From Megalonaias nervosa (taxonomy: Eukaryota > Mollusca > Bivalvia > Unionida > Unionidae), in contig JAECUM010006763.1 in the NCBI GenBank assembly GCA_016617855.1, positions 62,001 to 126,000 on the forward strand: a stretch of 64,000 bases of DNA, given 5' to 3'. Below are positions 42,613-52,625 of this stretch, piece by piece; position 1 is the first letter of the stretch, and each line of letters starts with the position of its first letter. The notes under the pieces were generated by a model. That model saw only the letters and a list, made by a program, of their open reading frames with translations, searched no databases and was not told the DNA's origin. A program made the translations under genes and the position numbers.

Positions 42613-42816
42613 AGTAGTAATAGTAAATGAGCTGTTTCTGTGTCAGAGGCCCCTTGCCCTGACAAAACATATTTTGTCAGAAATATGCTAGAAAGCCTTA
42701 TCATGTGAAAGTCATTACTTTGAGGTAGAAAAGGCTGGTAATAAAATGTCAACATAGAAGCGTTTTGGAGGGGGATGGGGGTATCTGAGATAGAAACCTC
42801 ATTTACTATTACTACT
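42613..42816 (-). repeat. Polinton terminal inverted repeat, right
   Basis: A 204-bp inverted partner of 25356-25560. Its outer and inner ends are both AGTAGTAATAGTAAATGAG when read inward, that is, each differs from the left repeat's two ends at the same third base. Confidence 0.85.
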
Positions 42817-42821
42817 ATTGC
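42816..42821. repeat. Polinton target site duplication, right (TATTGC)
   Basis: Matches 25350-25355. The first T may belong to the repeat terminus. Confidence 0.75.
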
Positions 42822-43216
42822 CGCACAATATGGTATTCAAAGTTAACTTACCATATGGTATGAGGGATTGAAACAATTTGATGCATTCGTTGTTCTTGGT
42901 AACAAAGCAAGATTAAAAATAGTGTTGTGTACAGTAATAAATTTGGAGTATGCGCCATTTGTATATACCCCTCCATTTTAAGAATTTATTAGATTTTCAT
43001 GATTACTTGTTTGATTATGGGAAGTTGGTGTTGAGGAAATATTCCTCAGCCCGAATAATTAGCCAATTGCTAGGGGCAAACGCCACAGAATGCAATGTTG
43101 ATGAGATTTCATGATGGCATGGTTTAGTTTTGTAGTGAGTTCAGATCAGAACCCCGTAAGTGGGAAAGGAGCCAAGTAGTCTCTATTCAAATCTAATTGT
43201 GATGATTGAAGGTGTG

Positions 43217-43278
43217 TCTCCATGTGAAGGATTTGTGAGCAGATTATCAGCCTATATCACAAACCCTTCACATGGAGA
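43217..43278. repeat. Compact hairpin, 22-bp arms, 18-nt loop
   Basis: TCTCCATGTGAAGGATTTGT(GA) and its near-perfect reverse complement (TC)ACAAACCCTTCACATGGAGA, with one mismatch, separated by 18 bases. The size is that of a microRNA precursor, but it could equally be a tiny inverted-repeat element. Confidence 0.75.
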
Positions 43279-43914
43279 GGTATATACAAATGGTGCATAC
43301 CCCAAATTTATTACACTACTTTCTAGAAAGCCACATATACAAAGCAGTGATGCGATTATATTCTATGTAAATAAATGTTGATTAGGTGAAGTTTAGTAAA
43401 ATTCTGAGAATTTTTTTTATATATCATTTAAGGTTTTTTCTATTGTAGTAAAGATGTCCATACTTGATAAATGATTAGTATCATTTGCAAATATTTCAAA
43501 TATTTCATGCAGGGATCCTTTCTGTGAAAATTGGACACATACATAGATTTGTTTAGAAATTATCAAAGTTTTATTTTCTTTCCTGATAATAGCAGCCATG
43601 TTTTGTAGTGTATAGGGATCATTTGTGCACATTTGAAAGCCCTTTATACGAGGTCCAAATATGTTGAATGTGTTTTTAGAAAAGGTCGTTGAACAAAAGG
43701 TCATTGAAAGGTGTTTCAATTATGAGTGTCGGTGTCACGGATGGCAGATCAGCATCACTGTTGACCTTTAAAAGGCTTTCCTGCTGGAATGCTGTCAGAA
43801 TTTGTTCAAGTTCTTTTGAGGGTTATTTTTAGGACATTGTTTAAATGTTTTAAAGTTTTGATAATCATGGATACATTTGGTGAATGATCAGTATCACGTT
43901 AACAAATTGAAAAG

Positions 43915-44115
43915 AACCCCTGGTGGCAGAGTGGTCTAAAGTGCTTGCCATTACCGGTCACTGCCATCTCTTCAGTCGGCGTGGGTTATGACAAAGCTTG
44001 CGAGTAGCTTCCCATAGGTCGGTGGTTTTTACCGATGTTTTCCCTAGGTTCTTTCTGTGCCAGAAATACTCACCGCCGCGTAGAACCTATCACGCGTTAA
44101 ACCTAACCAACAAGA
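43915..44115 (+). repeat. SINE family B, longer copy
   Basis: Starts GAACCCCTGGTGGCAGAGTG with a perfect A box (TGGCAGAGTGG). The B box is poor (GGGTTATGAC). The body runs AAAGCTTGCGAGTAGCTTCC, GATGTTTTCCCTAGGTTCTT and CTCACCGCCGCG, and ends in ACAAGAACAACAACAAG, a CAA-type tail. Shares its first 120 bases with 12047-12180. Confidence 0.7.
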
Positions 44116-44417
44116 ACAACAACAAGCAAAAATTGAAATATTAATTTTTATGCCTAAAATTTCGTTAAATCCTGCCGAATTCTCCTGAGAACTTGTTCGA
44201 AGAGTTATCTATTTATAGCAATGGCAGCCATTTTAGACGACAAATCAGCATCAAGCCCAAAAATCGAAATTAAAGCCTTCAGGCCTGAGTTTTCCTGGTA
44301 AAAGTATGTACAAACTGGTCAAACAATCTTTTGTTTTTAAATTTGTGAATAACAAATGTGAACAGATGATGAATGATGCACAGCAATAACAGAATCATAC
44401 CTTACAGCCAATAAGAA

Positions 44418-44418
44418 G

Positions 44419-44458
<40 letters not shown>

Positions 44459-44466
44459 TAATAATA
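44418..44466. repeat. (AAT)n microsatellite
   Basis: About 15 AAT units with a GAT interruption near the end. Confidence 0.95.
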
Positions 44467-44590
44467 TAATGTTCTGATAACATTTTCAAGGGATTTTTTT
44501 AAAAATAAAATGCAATTATGTTGCTACAACGTAAATTTTACTCTCTATAAAATTAAACTGATTTTTATTCTCAGTAAATACTATAGTGTT

Positions 44591-44727
44591 TCATATTAGG
44601 GTTCCCAGTTGTGTGTCACGCTAAATAAATGCCATTTCATTAGGGTTCCCAGTTGTGTGTCACGCTAAATAAACGCTATTTCATTAGGGTTCCCAGTTGT
44701 GTGTCACGCTAAAAAACGCCATTTAAG
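44591..44727 (+). repeat. 44-bp repeat x 3
   Basis: Units start at 44595, 44639 and 44683 with ATTAGGGTTCCCAGTTGTGT followed by GTCACGCTAAATAAA. The TTAGGG inside is part of a longer unit, not telomeric repeat. Confidence 0.95.
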
Positions 44728-45644
44728 ACTGCACGTATGAGCAGTTATATGCACGAAATTCGTGGCAAATACCATACAACATAATTAGGAAACTGAATGT
44801 ACATTAGCATCGTGCATAAGCAACACGTGTATACAAACGAGAGAGAGGTCAAAGGCCTGAAGTCAGGTGGCGTGATATTTATCGAATTGACTAACCAGCT
44901 GTGAGAATTAAAGGCATCCATAACTAAATTTGTCCTTTACGGAGACAGGTGTGCTCTCAGCGAACAATTACGCAACGCAACGAGTTGAACTAAGCATTAC
45001 GCCGCTACAAACTCTGACCTCCTCTTCCACGTAAGAACAATGCACTGCATTATTGTCTAAAATTTCTAGTAGGATCTCAATGAAACTGTTTAAACACAAA
45101 ACAACCACAATCAACATATATGACATATAGGTTACAATGATCCATTGTTATTAAAAGTGTGTTGTGTTCTCCATAAATAACAACCACACCTGTGAATCTG
45201 CATATCAGGAAACATGATATTGTGAAATACATAACAAAACATGTATAATGTGTAACATTAAATTACACTCAGACATCTTGTATTTTAATTCAAATTTTTA
45301 ATCACAAGAGAATTTTTGACATTGGTGTTTTAAACTGTTGAAAGCTTGTTTGATGGTTTGAAATCAAATGATTTTTCAGATATTGATGCATGTTAATACG
45401 AATGCTTGCTTGGCATGCTCTAATACTGGCAGTGTAAGAAATGGCATATTTAACCTTATTAAATATATTTAATTATCTATATTTTTGTTGTGGCCGATTA
45501 AGACCTTCTGCAGATTAAAGGAATGGAGATGCGCACAGACAGAGGTATTTTCTCATCCATCCAGATAATATAATTTTCTAGTGCTGACTATACACTGAGT
45601 AACAGATACAAAGCCAACTTAATATAAGTCTGATCTAAATTTGA

Positions 45645-46036
45645 TTTAGTGACTGATATTTAATTTTGATCCAGTGAGTAATATCTAATTTTGATCCAGT
45701 GACTGATATCTAATTTTAATCCAGTGAGTAATATCTAATTTTGATCCAGTGACTGATATCTAATTTTAATCCAGTGACTGATATCTAGTTTTGATCCAGT
45801 GAGTAATATCTAATTTTGATTCAGTGACTGATATCTAATTTTGATTCAGTGACTGATATCTAATTTTAATCCAGTGACTGATATCTAATTTTAATTCAGT
45901 GACTGATATCTAATTTTGATCCAGTGATTGATATCTAATTCTGACCCACTGCCTGATATCTAGTTTTGATCCAGTAACTGATATCTACTTTTGATCCAGT
46001 GAGTGGTATCTAATTTTTGATCCAGTGACTGATATC
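45645..46036 (+). repeat. 25-bp minisatellite, about 16 copies
   Basis: Monomer GTGACTGATATCTAATTTTG + ATCCA. Recurrent variants (GAGTAATATC, TTTTAATCCA, TTTTGATTCA) are interspersed. Confidence 0.95.
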
Positions 46037-46843
46037 GATTAGAATACATTACATAAATTGCATACATTACATTACACAACATAAACAAAGAAACTGAACA
46101 AAGCTAGTACATTTTTTGGAAGTTTTTTTTAAACATTGTTGTCATTTTTTGTACGTTTACAATTTTAGAACTTGACTTTTAATTGGTACCGTATAGCAGG
46201 TATTGTGTAGATAACTGTTTACATGCATATTATCCAAAACAACTGAGACAATTTCAATCAGTCATGGCAGGAATGTTTGTTAGAACATGCTCCATTCAAT
46301 TTTATTTTGTGTGGCTCTCTCAGAATGGTGTAATTTAAACTGGTAGAAAAACTTATTTTGAACTCTTCACAAAATGGCTGAGCAAATTATTGTTACAGCT
46401 CACAGAAATTTTTGTTAGGGAATGCTCTATCAAATTTACATTTGTGGTGCCCCTCCCTCTCCCACAAATGGTCTGGCTTCCAATAACATGCATATTGTAA
46501 TCCTATTTTCCAGATCTTCTCAAGGATGGTTGATCTGCTTTTTATCAACTTTGATTGAGGTGCCTTATTGGGGCAATCTGTATTTCTAGACTAATTTTAA
46601 AGATAGAATATCAAATTCTTTTGTATGCATGAATAATTGGTCACATCTTAAGTTGTGCTGAACAACATAATTACCTGCATAAGCATCCACTGCCTTGCAT
46701 GAGTTGATAGAAATATGACTTGATGAGTAAGGGATAATTTCAGTAGATTACCACTTATTTTGAGTGTGTTGTGTGCAGCCCTGTATCCTCTTTATTTAAA
46801 ATAGGCCAGCTATTTCTTGAATATAATCAGCAGCCAAAGCAAG

Positions 46844-46868
46844 TAAATAAATAAATAAATAAATAAAT
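46844..46868. repeat. (AAAT)n microsatellite
   Basis: About six AAAT units. Confidence 0.9.
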
Positions 46869-47138
46869 GTTAATTTTTCAACATAGCTTTCATAAAAATG
46901 CCACCTTTAAATAGTCTTCACTGGATATGTGGATAATTTCTTTGATTACCTCGTTTTTTTGCACTAGAATAAGTAACAGACATTCTTAGAAGACTGATTC
47001 TTTTAGCAATAAAGTATAAAATATTTATGCAGCACAAAACCCTTTAATTAAAAAAGGCTACTGTATTCTATTGTATAAAATTAATTTAAAAATATTTTGT
47101 TCCAACTATAGCACACATTATATACATAATAGATAATG

Positions 47139-48013
47139 TGTTCTTATTGTAACGAGGAAACCCCATGGACTTCAATTTTTGTTTCGTTATTTAATATTTC
47201 GTTTCGTTAAAGTTTATGTTTTGATTTTAAATGTTTGGCGGGCTTTCTAGTGCCATCTGATGTCTTAGTTTTGGGTCACGTGATTCCACCTGGGTATATA
47301 TACGGGCCAACTGTGGCTCCTATGGTGGTGTGTTAGGAAGCGGTACAGTGTGAAGACATCCTTTGCAGTGTAGCAGTATAACCACCCCGCCAGAGCAAGC
47401 ATACTTGGTCGTATTCTGTTGGACAGTAGAGAGCCAGGCCAGGGAATCGGAAAAGAATAGGGACAAGGTCTTTCGTCGACCAAAAGCCTGGCACTACAAG
47501 GTTCGTCCAGGAAACGCAGAGGTCTTGTGGTAATACACGTTTTTGACTGAGGATAACTCTTCTTTCATCATTTCGCACTGTCATCTCTCTCTCTGTTGAT
47601 CTTGATCGGTTAACGTTGCGACTCTGCAAGAAGTGTGTGACCAGTTGGCAACCCTGTGACCAGTTGGCGACTGCAACCAAGTCGGCAACCAGAAGAAGAC
47701 CCAGTCGGTGACAAGACTGTGACCAGTTGGCGACCCTGCAACAATTCTGCGACCCAGTCGGTGACTGCTACCGAGACTGCGACTAGTCAGCGACCAAGAC
47801 TGCGACCAGTCAGCGACCCTGTAACAAGTCTGCGAGCAGCCAAGTCGGCGACCAGAGGAAGACCAGTCGGTGACCCTGCGACAAATCTGCAACACAGTCG
47901 GCAACTGTGACCAAGTCGGTGACCAAGACTGCGACCAGTTGGCGACCCTACGACAAGTCGGTGACCCAGTCGGCGACTGCGACCAAGTCGGCGACAAGAA
48001 GCCAGGAATAACA
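47139..48013 (+). repeat. Candidate solo or 5' LTR
   Basis: Starts TGTTCTTATTG and ends GGAATAACA, giving TG...CA with a 6/7 terminal inverted match (TGTTCTT / AATAACA). A TATA-like GGGTATATATACGGG lies at about 47292, TGG follows the end as in a primer-binding site, and composition is much more GC-rich than the surroundings. No gag or pol follows and no second LTR was found. It could instead be a host promoter region. Confidence 0.3.
47620..48000 (+). repeat. Imperfect GCGAC-rich tandem array
   Basis: Built from short words such as GACCAGTTGGCGACC, CTGCGACCAAGTCGG and GTGACCAAGACTGCGACCAG in irregular order. Overlapping ORFs on both strands (Ser/Thr/Arg-rich) are products of the array. Confidence 0.85.
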
Positions 48014-48937
48014 TGGTATCCCGCTGAGGTAGAAATCTGTCACACTCTGGAGTGCCAGTCCTCAGACAGATTCAGTGGGGTATCACTCCAAATACAAGAC
48101 CTATCCTAAAGAACCCGAGATAGCGAGACTCGTGGCAGTGTAGCCGAGAGAGTATTCTGCTTCATTATGAATACGATAAAAGGTTACAAGTTATGTCAGA
48201 GAGAAGGAATGTGAGTATAAGCACAGATGGGTTATATGGTATTAAAATGTGTGATGAGATGGTGAAAAAAAATGTATACACGCAAGCATTATTTTTACTG
48301 CAGTGACAATTTCAAAAGGAAGAAAGATAGAGCAAAGATAATTTACTCACCAGATGATTCCTACAAATTTATAGTAAAAAGTATGAGCTTACATTATGCA
48401 ACAAAGACAGATGTTTTTGATGCTGTTCACTTTCATGACTTTGTAATGAATGTGAATAGTATATTATGAACCCCAAATTAACTATGTATTTATGGCATAA
48501 CATAATGATCTGGATGAAGTCTATCAAGTAAATATGCCAAGAAATGGAAGTATGAAACATGCAGCATCATAAAGAAATCTTTCAGACTTCAACTGCCATA
48601 CAGAGAAATACAAGAAATAGATTTTTGGGACTTACAGTGTTCAGAGAGGAAGCCACAAAGGAAAGAGCTCGTCTAAGTTTGGCATTGAATTATACTCAGG
48701 AAACTGGGGTACATAAATGGATCATTGAAACCTATATGTCATGTTCTGGTAAATAAATGGATCATTGTGACCTATATGTCATATTTGGGTACATAAAGAG
48801 CAGTCCTGGAGTATTACCCTTAAGGGATAGATGAGTTTGTAAACAAGTTATGGGGCTGGTATTAGGGTTGTATTGGGTTGCAACATACAGTAAGATGGCA
48901 TTGTCCCGGACTGTGTTTGAAATGTTGAAAAGTTAAT
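48014..48937. other. Unassigned DNA
   Basis: Short plus-strand frames (48272-48469, 48559-48756) show no recognised motif and no splice-linked continuation. I do not call genes here. Confidence 0.4.
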
Positions 48938-49268
48938 TTAAGACCCTTCTAAGAAAAAAAGATTTGATAAATGTATCAAATTATCATTCTGTTCATTTGT
49001 ATTTACTGTTACTTCTCCTATTCGAAGAAAAGCATGAAAAGCCAATGTAAATATGGCAGAATACACGTTACATGTAAAATGGTCTGAATTACATATACCA
49101 AGGACTCTGTACACCTTTGTTGATAGCAAATGAACATCATGCAATTTGCTTTTGTGAATGGTTTGAATGAGTTTTCCAATAAAGAAAGTGCAAGAAGGGT
49201 CTGTGAGGCCACCAAGTTTGTGGACACTGATGAGTGTGGAAACAAAAGTAGATATTGAAGATGCAGCA
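48938..49268 (-). pseudogene. Tyrosine recombinase fragment (Crypton/DIRS-like)
   Basis: One minus-strand frame reads YAASSISTFVSTLISVHKLG, LTDPSCTFFIGKLIQTIHKS and AIFTLAFHAFLRIGEVTVNT. The first parts look like the core-binding helices and the last like the start of the catalytic domain, with the first catalytic Arg in FLRIGE, of animal XerD-like tyrosine recombinases. The remaining catalytic residues (second Arg, His, Tyr) are missing because the frame ends at 48938. No terminal repeats recognised. No transposon class can be assigned. Confidence 0.65.
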
Positions 49269-49460
49269 TAAAATTATATTAATATTATATATATTTCAAT
49301 GATAATTATGTTTACACATCACTTCTTTCTGGAGGGAGAAGTCACTTCTATTTTTGTTTTTGAAGATGCAACCACAGTGTATATTGATATCTTACTGATT
49401 TAAGAGTTATGGCACATGAAGGCTTGATAGATAGACATATAGGGATGAAAAAATAGACAC

Positions 49461-49800
49461 AAGAACAGACACAAAGAATCAGTATTATGGCCTGGACATG
49501 GAGGCTTGGTAGAAAGGCAAATGGATGGGTCAATAGACATGAGAACAGACACAAAGAGTCAGAGGTATGGCCTGGACATGGAAGTTTGATAGACAGGCAA
49601 ATGGATGGATCAATAGACATAAAAACAGACACAAAGAATCAGTATTATGACCTGGACATGGAGGCTTCGTAGAAAGGTATATGGATGGATCAATAGACAC
49701 AAGAACAGACACAAAGAGTCAGTATTATGGCCTGGACATGGATGCTTGGTAGAAAGGCATATGGATGGATCAATAGACACAAGAACAGGACACAAAGAAT
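49461..49800 (+). repeat. 80-bp minisatellite, about 4.3 copies
   Basis: Copies begin at 49461, 49541, 49621, 49701 and 49781 with (A/G)(A/G)AACAGACACAAAGA and contain GGCCTGGACATGGA and GGATGGATCAATAGACA. Unit length is constant. Confidence 0.95.
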
Positions 49801-52480
49801 CCTGTTCACCACATACTTCTTTAGGTGGGTTATAAGAAATAATAATACTTTGGATACTTATTAAAACCAGCCTGATACCTTAATTGACCTCAAGACTTAA
49901 TTGACCATAAGACTTAAGGCTGATGGTCACAGTGACTTACATTTTGTCTTTAACATGGATAAAATGTTCCCTTGATATAAAGTGTCTTACTGTAGTCTAG
50001 TCCATTATATAACATGGGTATTGTTTATGCATCCCATTTTAGGGAGGAATGTCATTTTGATATTGAACCTACCTCATTATAACAAATATAACAATCTCAG
50101 TATAAGGTATATTACAACCTCAGTATAAGGAATATAACAAACTCAGTATAAGGAATAAAACAACCCTATTATGAGGTATATAACAACCTCAGTATAATAC
50201 AACCTTGCTAATAATAATACATTTTCATAGCTATCCTGAACAGTGTTTAGCAAGGGGTCACTATAATTCATCTTTGGATGGGTAATGAACAAGGAAATAA
50301 GTTTGGTATGCTATTTATTAATCTCTATAATTTATCAAAACTAGTTTACATTAAAAAGACCTCAAAATGAATTGCTGGCAATAAAAATATACACCAAGAG
50401 AACCCAAATCTTTTCCAGTTAATGTGGAGAAGTGTAATCAAACCTGTACTGAAATGACCATAAACGTTTAAGTTATTAATAATTTAAGCTTTTAATTATG
50501 TAGAGTTTTTTCTGTCACAATGACCAATTTCCTTTCTATTGACTCATATTTGATGAGTTTTGTAAAAAAAAGACACTAAAAAACTTTTGTCATATCAATC
50601 GAATTTAACTCCAACCCCATTTCTTACTTTGGAGTAAACTCTATAATGTTTGTCTTGACAACCTCTCATTCAACTTACAACATGGGTGGGTTAAAAAGAA
50701 GATAAAAAATTTGTTAACATGCACCTTTAACATGTGACCTCAGGCCTCAACCTGCTTCCCTTTGGACCATACAGGCATGCCCACATCCATCAATGAACTA
50801 AATGGCTTTTTTTTCTCTTCATCTTTGCATTTACTAATCTTTATATTCAACATATCCCTGGAATTCACCTTTGTAAAATGTTAACCCCTGACCCCTTCCT
50901 AACAACCTTGGAATAGGCATACACACAAAACACCAACCCTCTGGCAATTTGTCACTATTTGAGAAAGTATAAATACCCAGTTTGGTGCAATTTTTTGCCT
51001 TGTGTGATTTAGGCAGAAAATCGGATTCATGAATGGATTGCAAGATACATAAAGAGAATAGGAATATCTCAAAAGGTGTCACAGGTAAATTATTACAGTC
51101 TAATCCCCAAAGATGTGTCACAGGTGGATCATTACAGTCTAATCCCCAAAAGGTGTCATAGGTGGATTATTAGTCTAATCTACAGAGAAGGTAACAAAAA
51201 TCAATACATGGCAAATATTGGAGTATCATGATCAGAAGAGAAATGGAACTGTTTCTGTTATCTTTTTCTTTTTCTATAAAGAAATAAGACACTTGTTTTG
51301 TATAGAGTTTATTTTATAATAAATCTAACTGAATCATACACAAATATCTGGATTGGCTGGCTCTAAGTTATACTCTGTAAAAATATAGTCTTTGAACAAC
51401 AATCACAAATTAAAAGGCAGCATATTGGCTGTTACATGATGTTAAGCTGCAAACAGACATTTACTGGTTAAAATAATTTCTTGCATAACAAGTGCATTGA
51501 CATAGTTTTAATTATCAATTTTAAAAATGATAAACAAATCACAAACAATTATGCCAGCAACTGTCATGAAATCAAACAATTGACAATTTTCCTCAAACTT
51601 ATTTTTCATGACAGCTAAGTAAATCAATTAGCAAAAAATATTTAATCTTGAATATAAATAATTAAAGCTTTTATGGAGTTTCAGAGATATTATTTCTTCT
51701 TGTTTCAAGAAAATTCTCTGTCTATTAATTTGCAGCTTGATGCAGCTTATAGGGTTTGTAACAATATTTAATGTACATGATTTGTAATTAATATACACTT
51801 TTTTTAACAAAAAATAAAATACATGTTGATTCTATACATTGTGAACTAAAATTAAGTGCAGGCCCCAGTTTCATTAAAATTTCCCAAAATAATTTCTTTC
51901 TACAGCTCTCTATAAATCCCTTCACAGTTCCCATTGTATGTTGACAGTGGGCATGAACACCACATCATTAATTGGTACCAAAATTAGAAGTATAATTTAC
52001 TTCATTATACGGTGGTGTCAGTGTAAATCGGTATACCGTATGGCACACATGGACAGTATTAAAATGAGTGCTATATTCACATCTTATATTGTTTTGCTTG
52101 CCATTCTTGGCATTATCAACATTTTTTTCTGGGCAAAATATGTAATAAAAAAGTTGACATTACATATTATCTTGCCCAATACCACTCCAGAAAGTCCTGC
52201 AAATACTGCAGAGTTTACTTACTGCGTTTAAAGGATTTTATTCCAAAGAATTTAAGATGATGTATTTATTAGAATATGCACTTGACTGTGAACAGGGTAA
52301 ATTTAATCTGAAAGATTTAAATTCTTACAAACAGACCTTTGTACTCCAGTCAAATTTATGAAGTATGTTTGGCTAGCTTCAAACCGCTGACCAGTCAGAT
52401 GCATGCTAGAAGAAGGAGTTGACAATCAGCTTGAATGTAAGATTTGTTTTGCAATCTTCAGGTCAGATCTACTATTACAC
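49801..52480. other. Unassigned DNA with small repeats
   Basis: No gene supported. A short AACCTCAGTATAAGGTATAT-type repeat of about 5 imperfect copies is at 50085-50205, and GGTGTCACAGGTGGATTATT-type repeats (3 copies) at about 51075-51175. Otherwise AT-rich. Confidence 0.5.
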
Positions 52481-52489
52481 AATGTTGTA

Positions 52490-52622
52490 ATGGATCAGGG
52501 TCTATGCCGGATCAGGGTCTAATGTTCCAATAGATTAGGGTCTATATTCCAATGGATCAGGGTCTATGCTGGGTCAAGGTCTATGCTGGGTCAAGGTCTA
52601 TGCTTGATTAGGATCTATGCTG
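52490..52622 (+). repeat. GGTCTATG short tandem repeat
   Basis: Irregular copies of GGATCAGGGTCTATGC / GGGTCAAGGTCTATGC, 16-33 bases apart. Confidence 0.8.
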
Positions 52623-52625
52623 TTC

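Larger units (their letters stand above)
25356..42816. mobile_element. Polinton/Maverick (adintovirus-like) element, decayed
   Basis: A self-synthesising DNA transposon / integrated virus-like element of 17.5 kb, within the usual 15-20 kb. Core genes recognised are protein-primed DNA polymerase B, retroviral-type integrase with chromodomain, adenain-like protease, FtsK/HerA-type packaging ATPase, double jelly-roll capsid protein and a penton-like protein. Accessory genes include a fibre, a PLA2-like domain and an HNH endonuclease. It is bounded by inverted repeats and a short target duplication. Most genes carry one to several frameshifts, often at A runs, and stops. Repeat divergence of about 10% and a nested SINE indicate an old insertion. 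UCKL1 exons and the LINE frame nearby are intact, so the damage is not general sequencing error. Confidence 0.95.
42822..47138. other. Intergenic DNA right of the Polinton
   Basis: No supported gene. It contains a 22-bp-arm hairpin, SINE-B, an (AAT)n tract, a 44-bp triplicate, a long 25-bp array and an (AAAT)n tract, listed separately. Confidence 0.5.

Noticed and set aside
25356..42816. Frameshifts as long-read assembly errors
   Set aside because: Some may be, because many fall in A runs. But host exons and the LINE frame are clean, the terminal repeats are about 10% diverged, and a catalytic codon is substituted, so true decay is the better overall explanation.
44591..44727. TTAGGG words as telomeric repeat
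   Set aside because: TTAGGG occurs once per 44-bp unit, never in tandem.
47581..48109. Ser/Thr/Arg-rich ORFs on both strands, 75-138 codons
   Set aside because: Generated by the GCGAC-rich array; both strands are open for the same reason.
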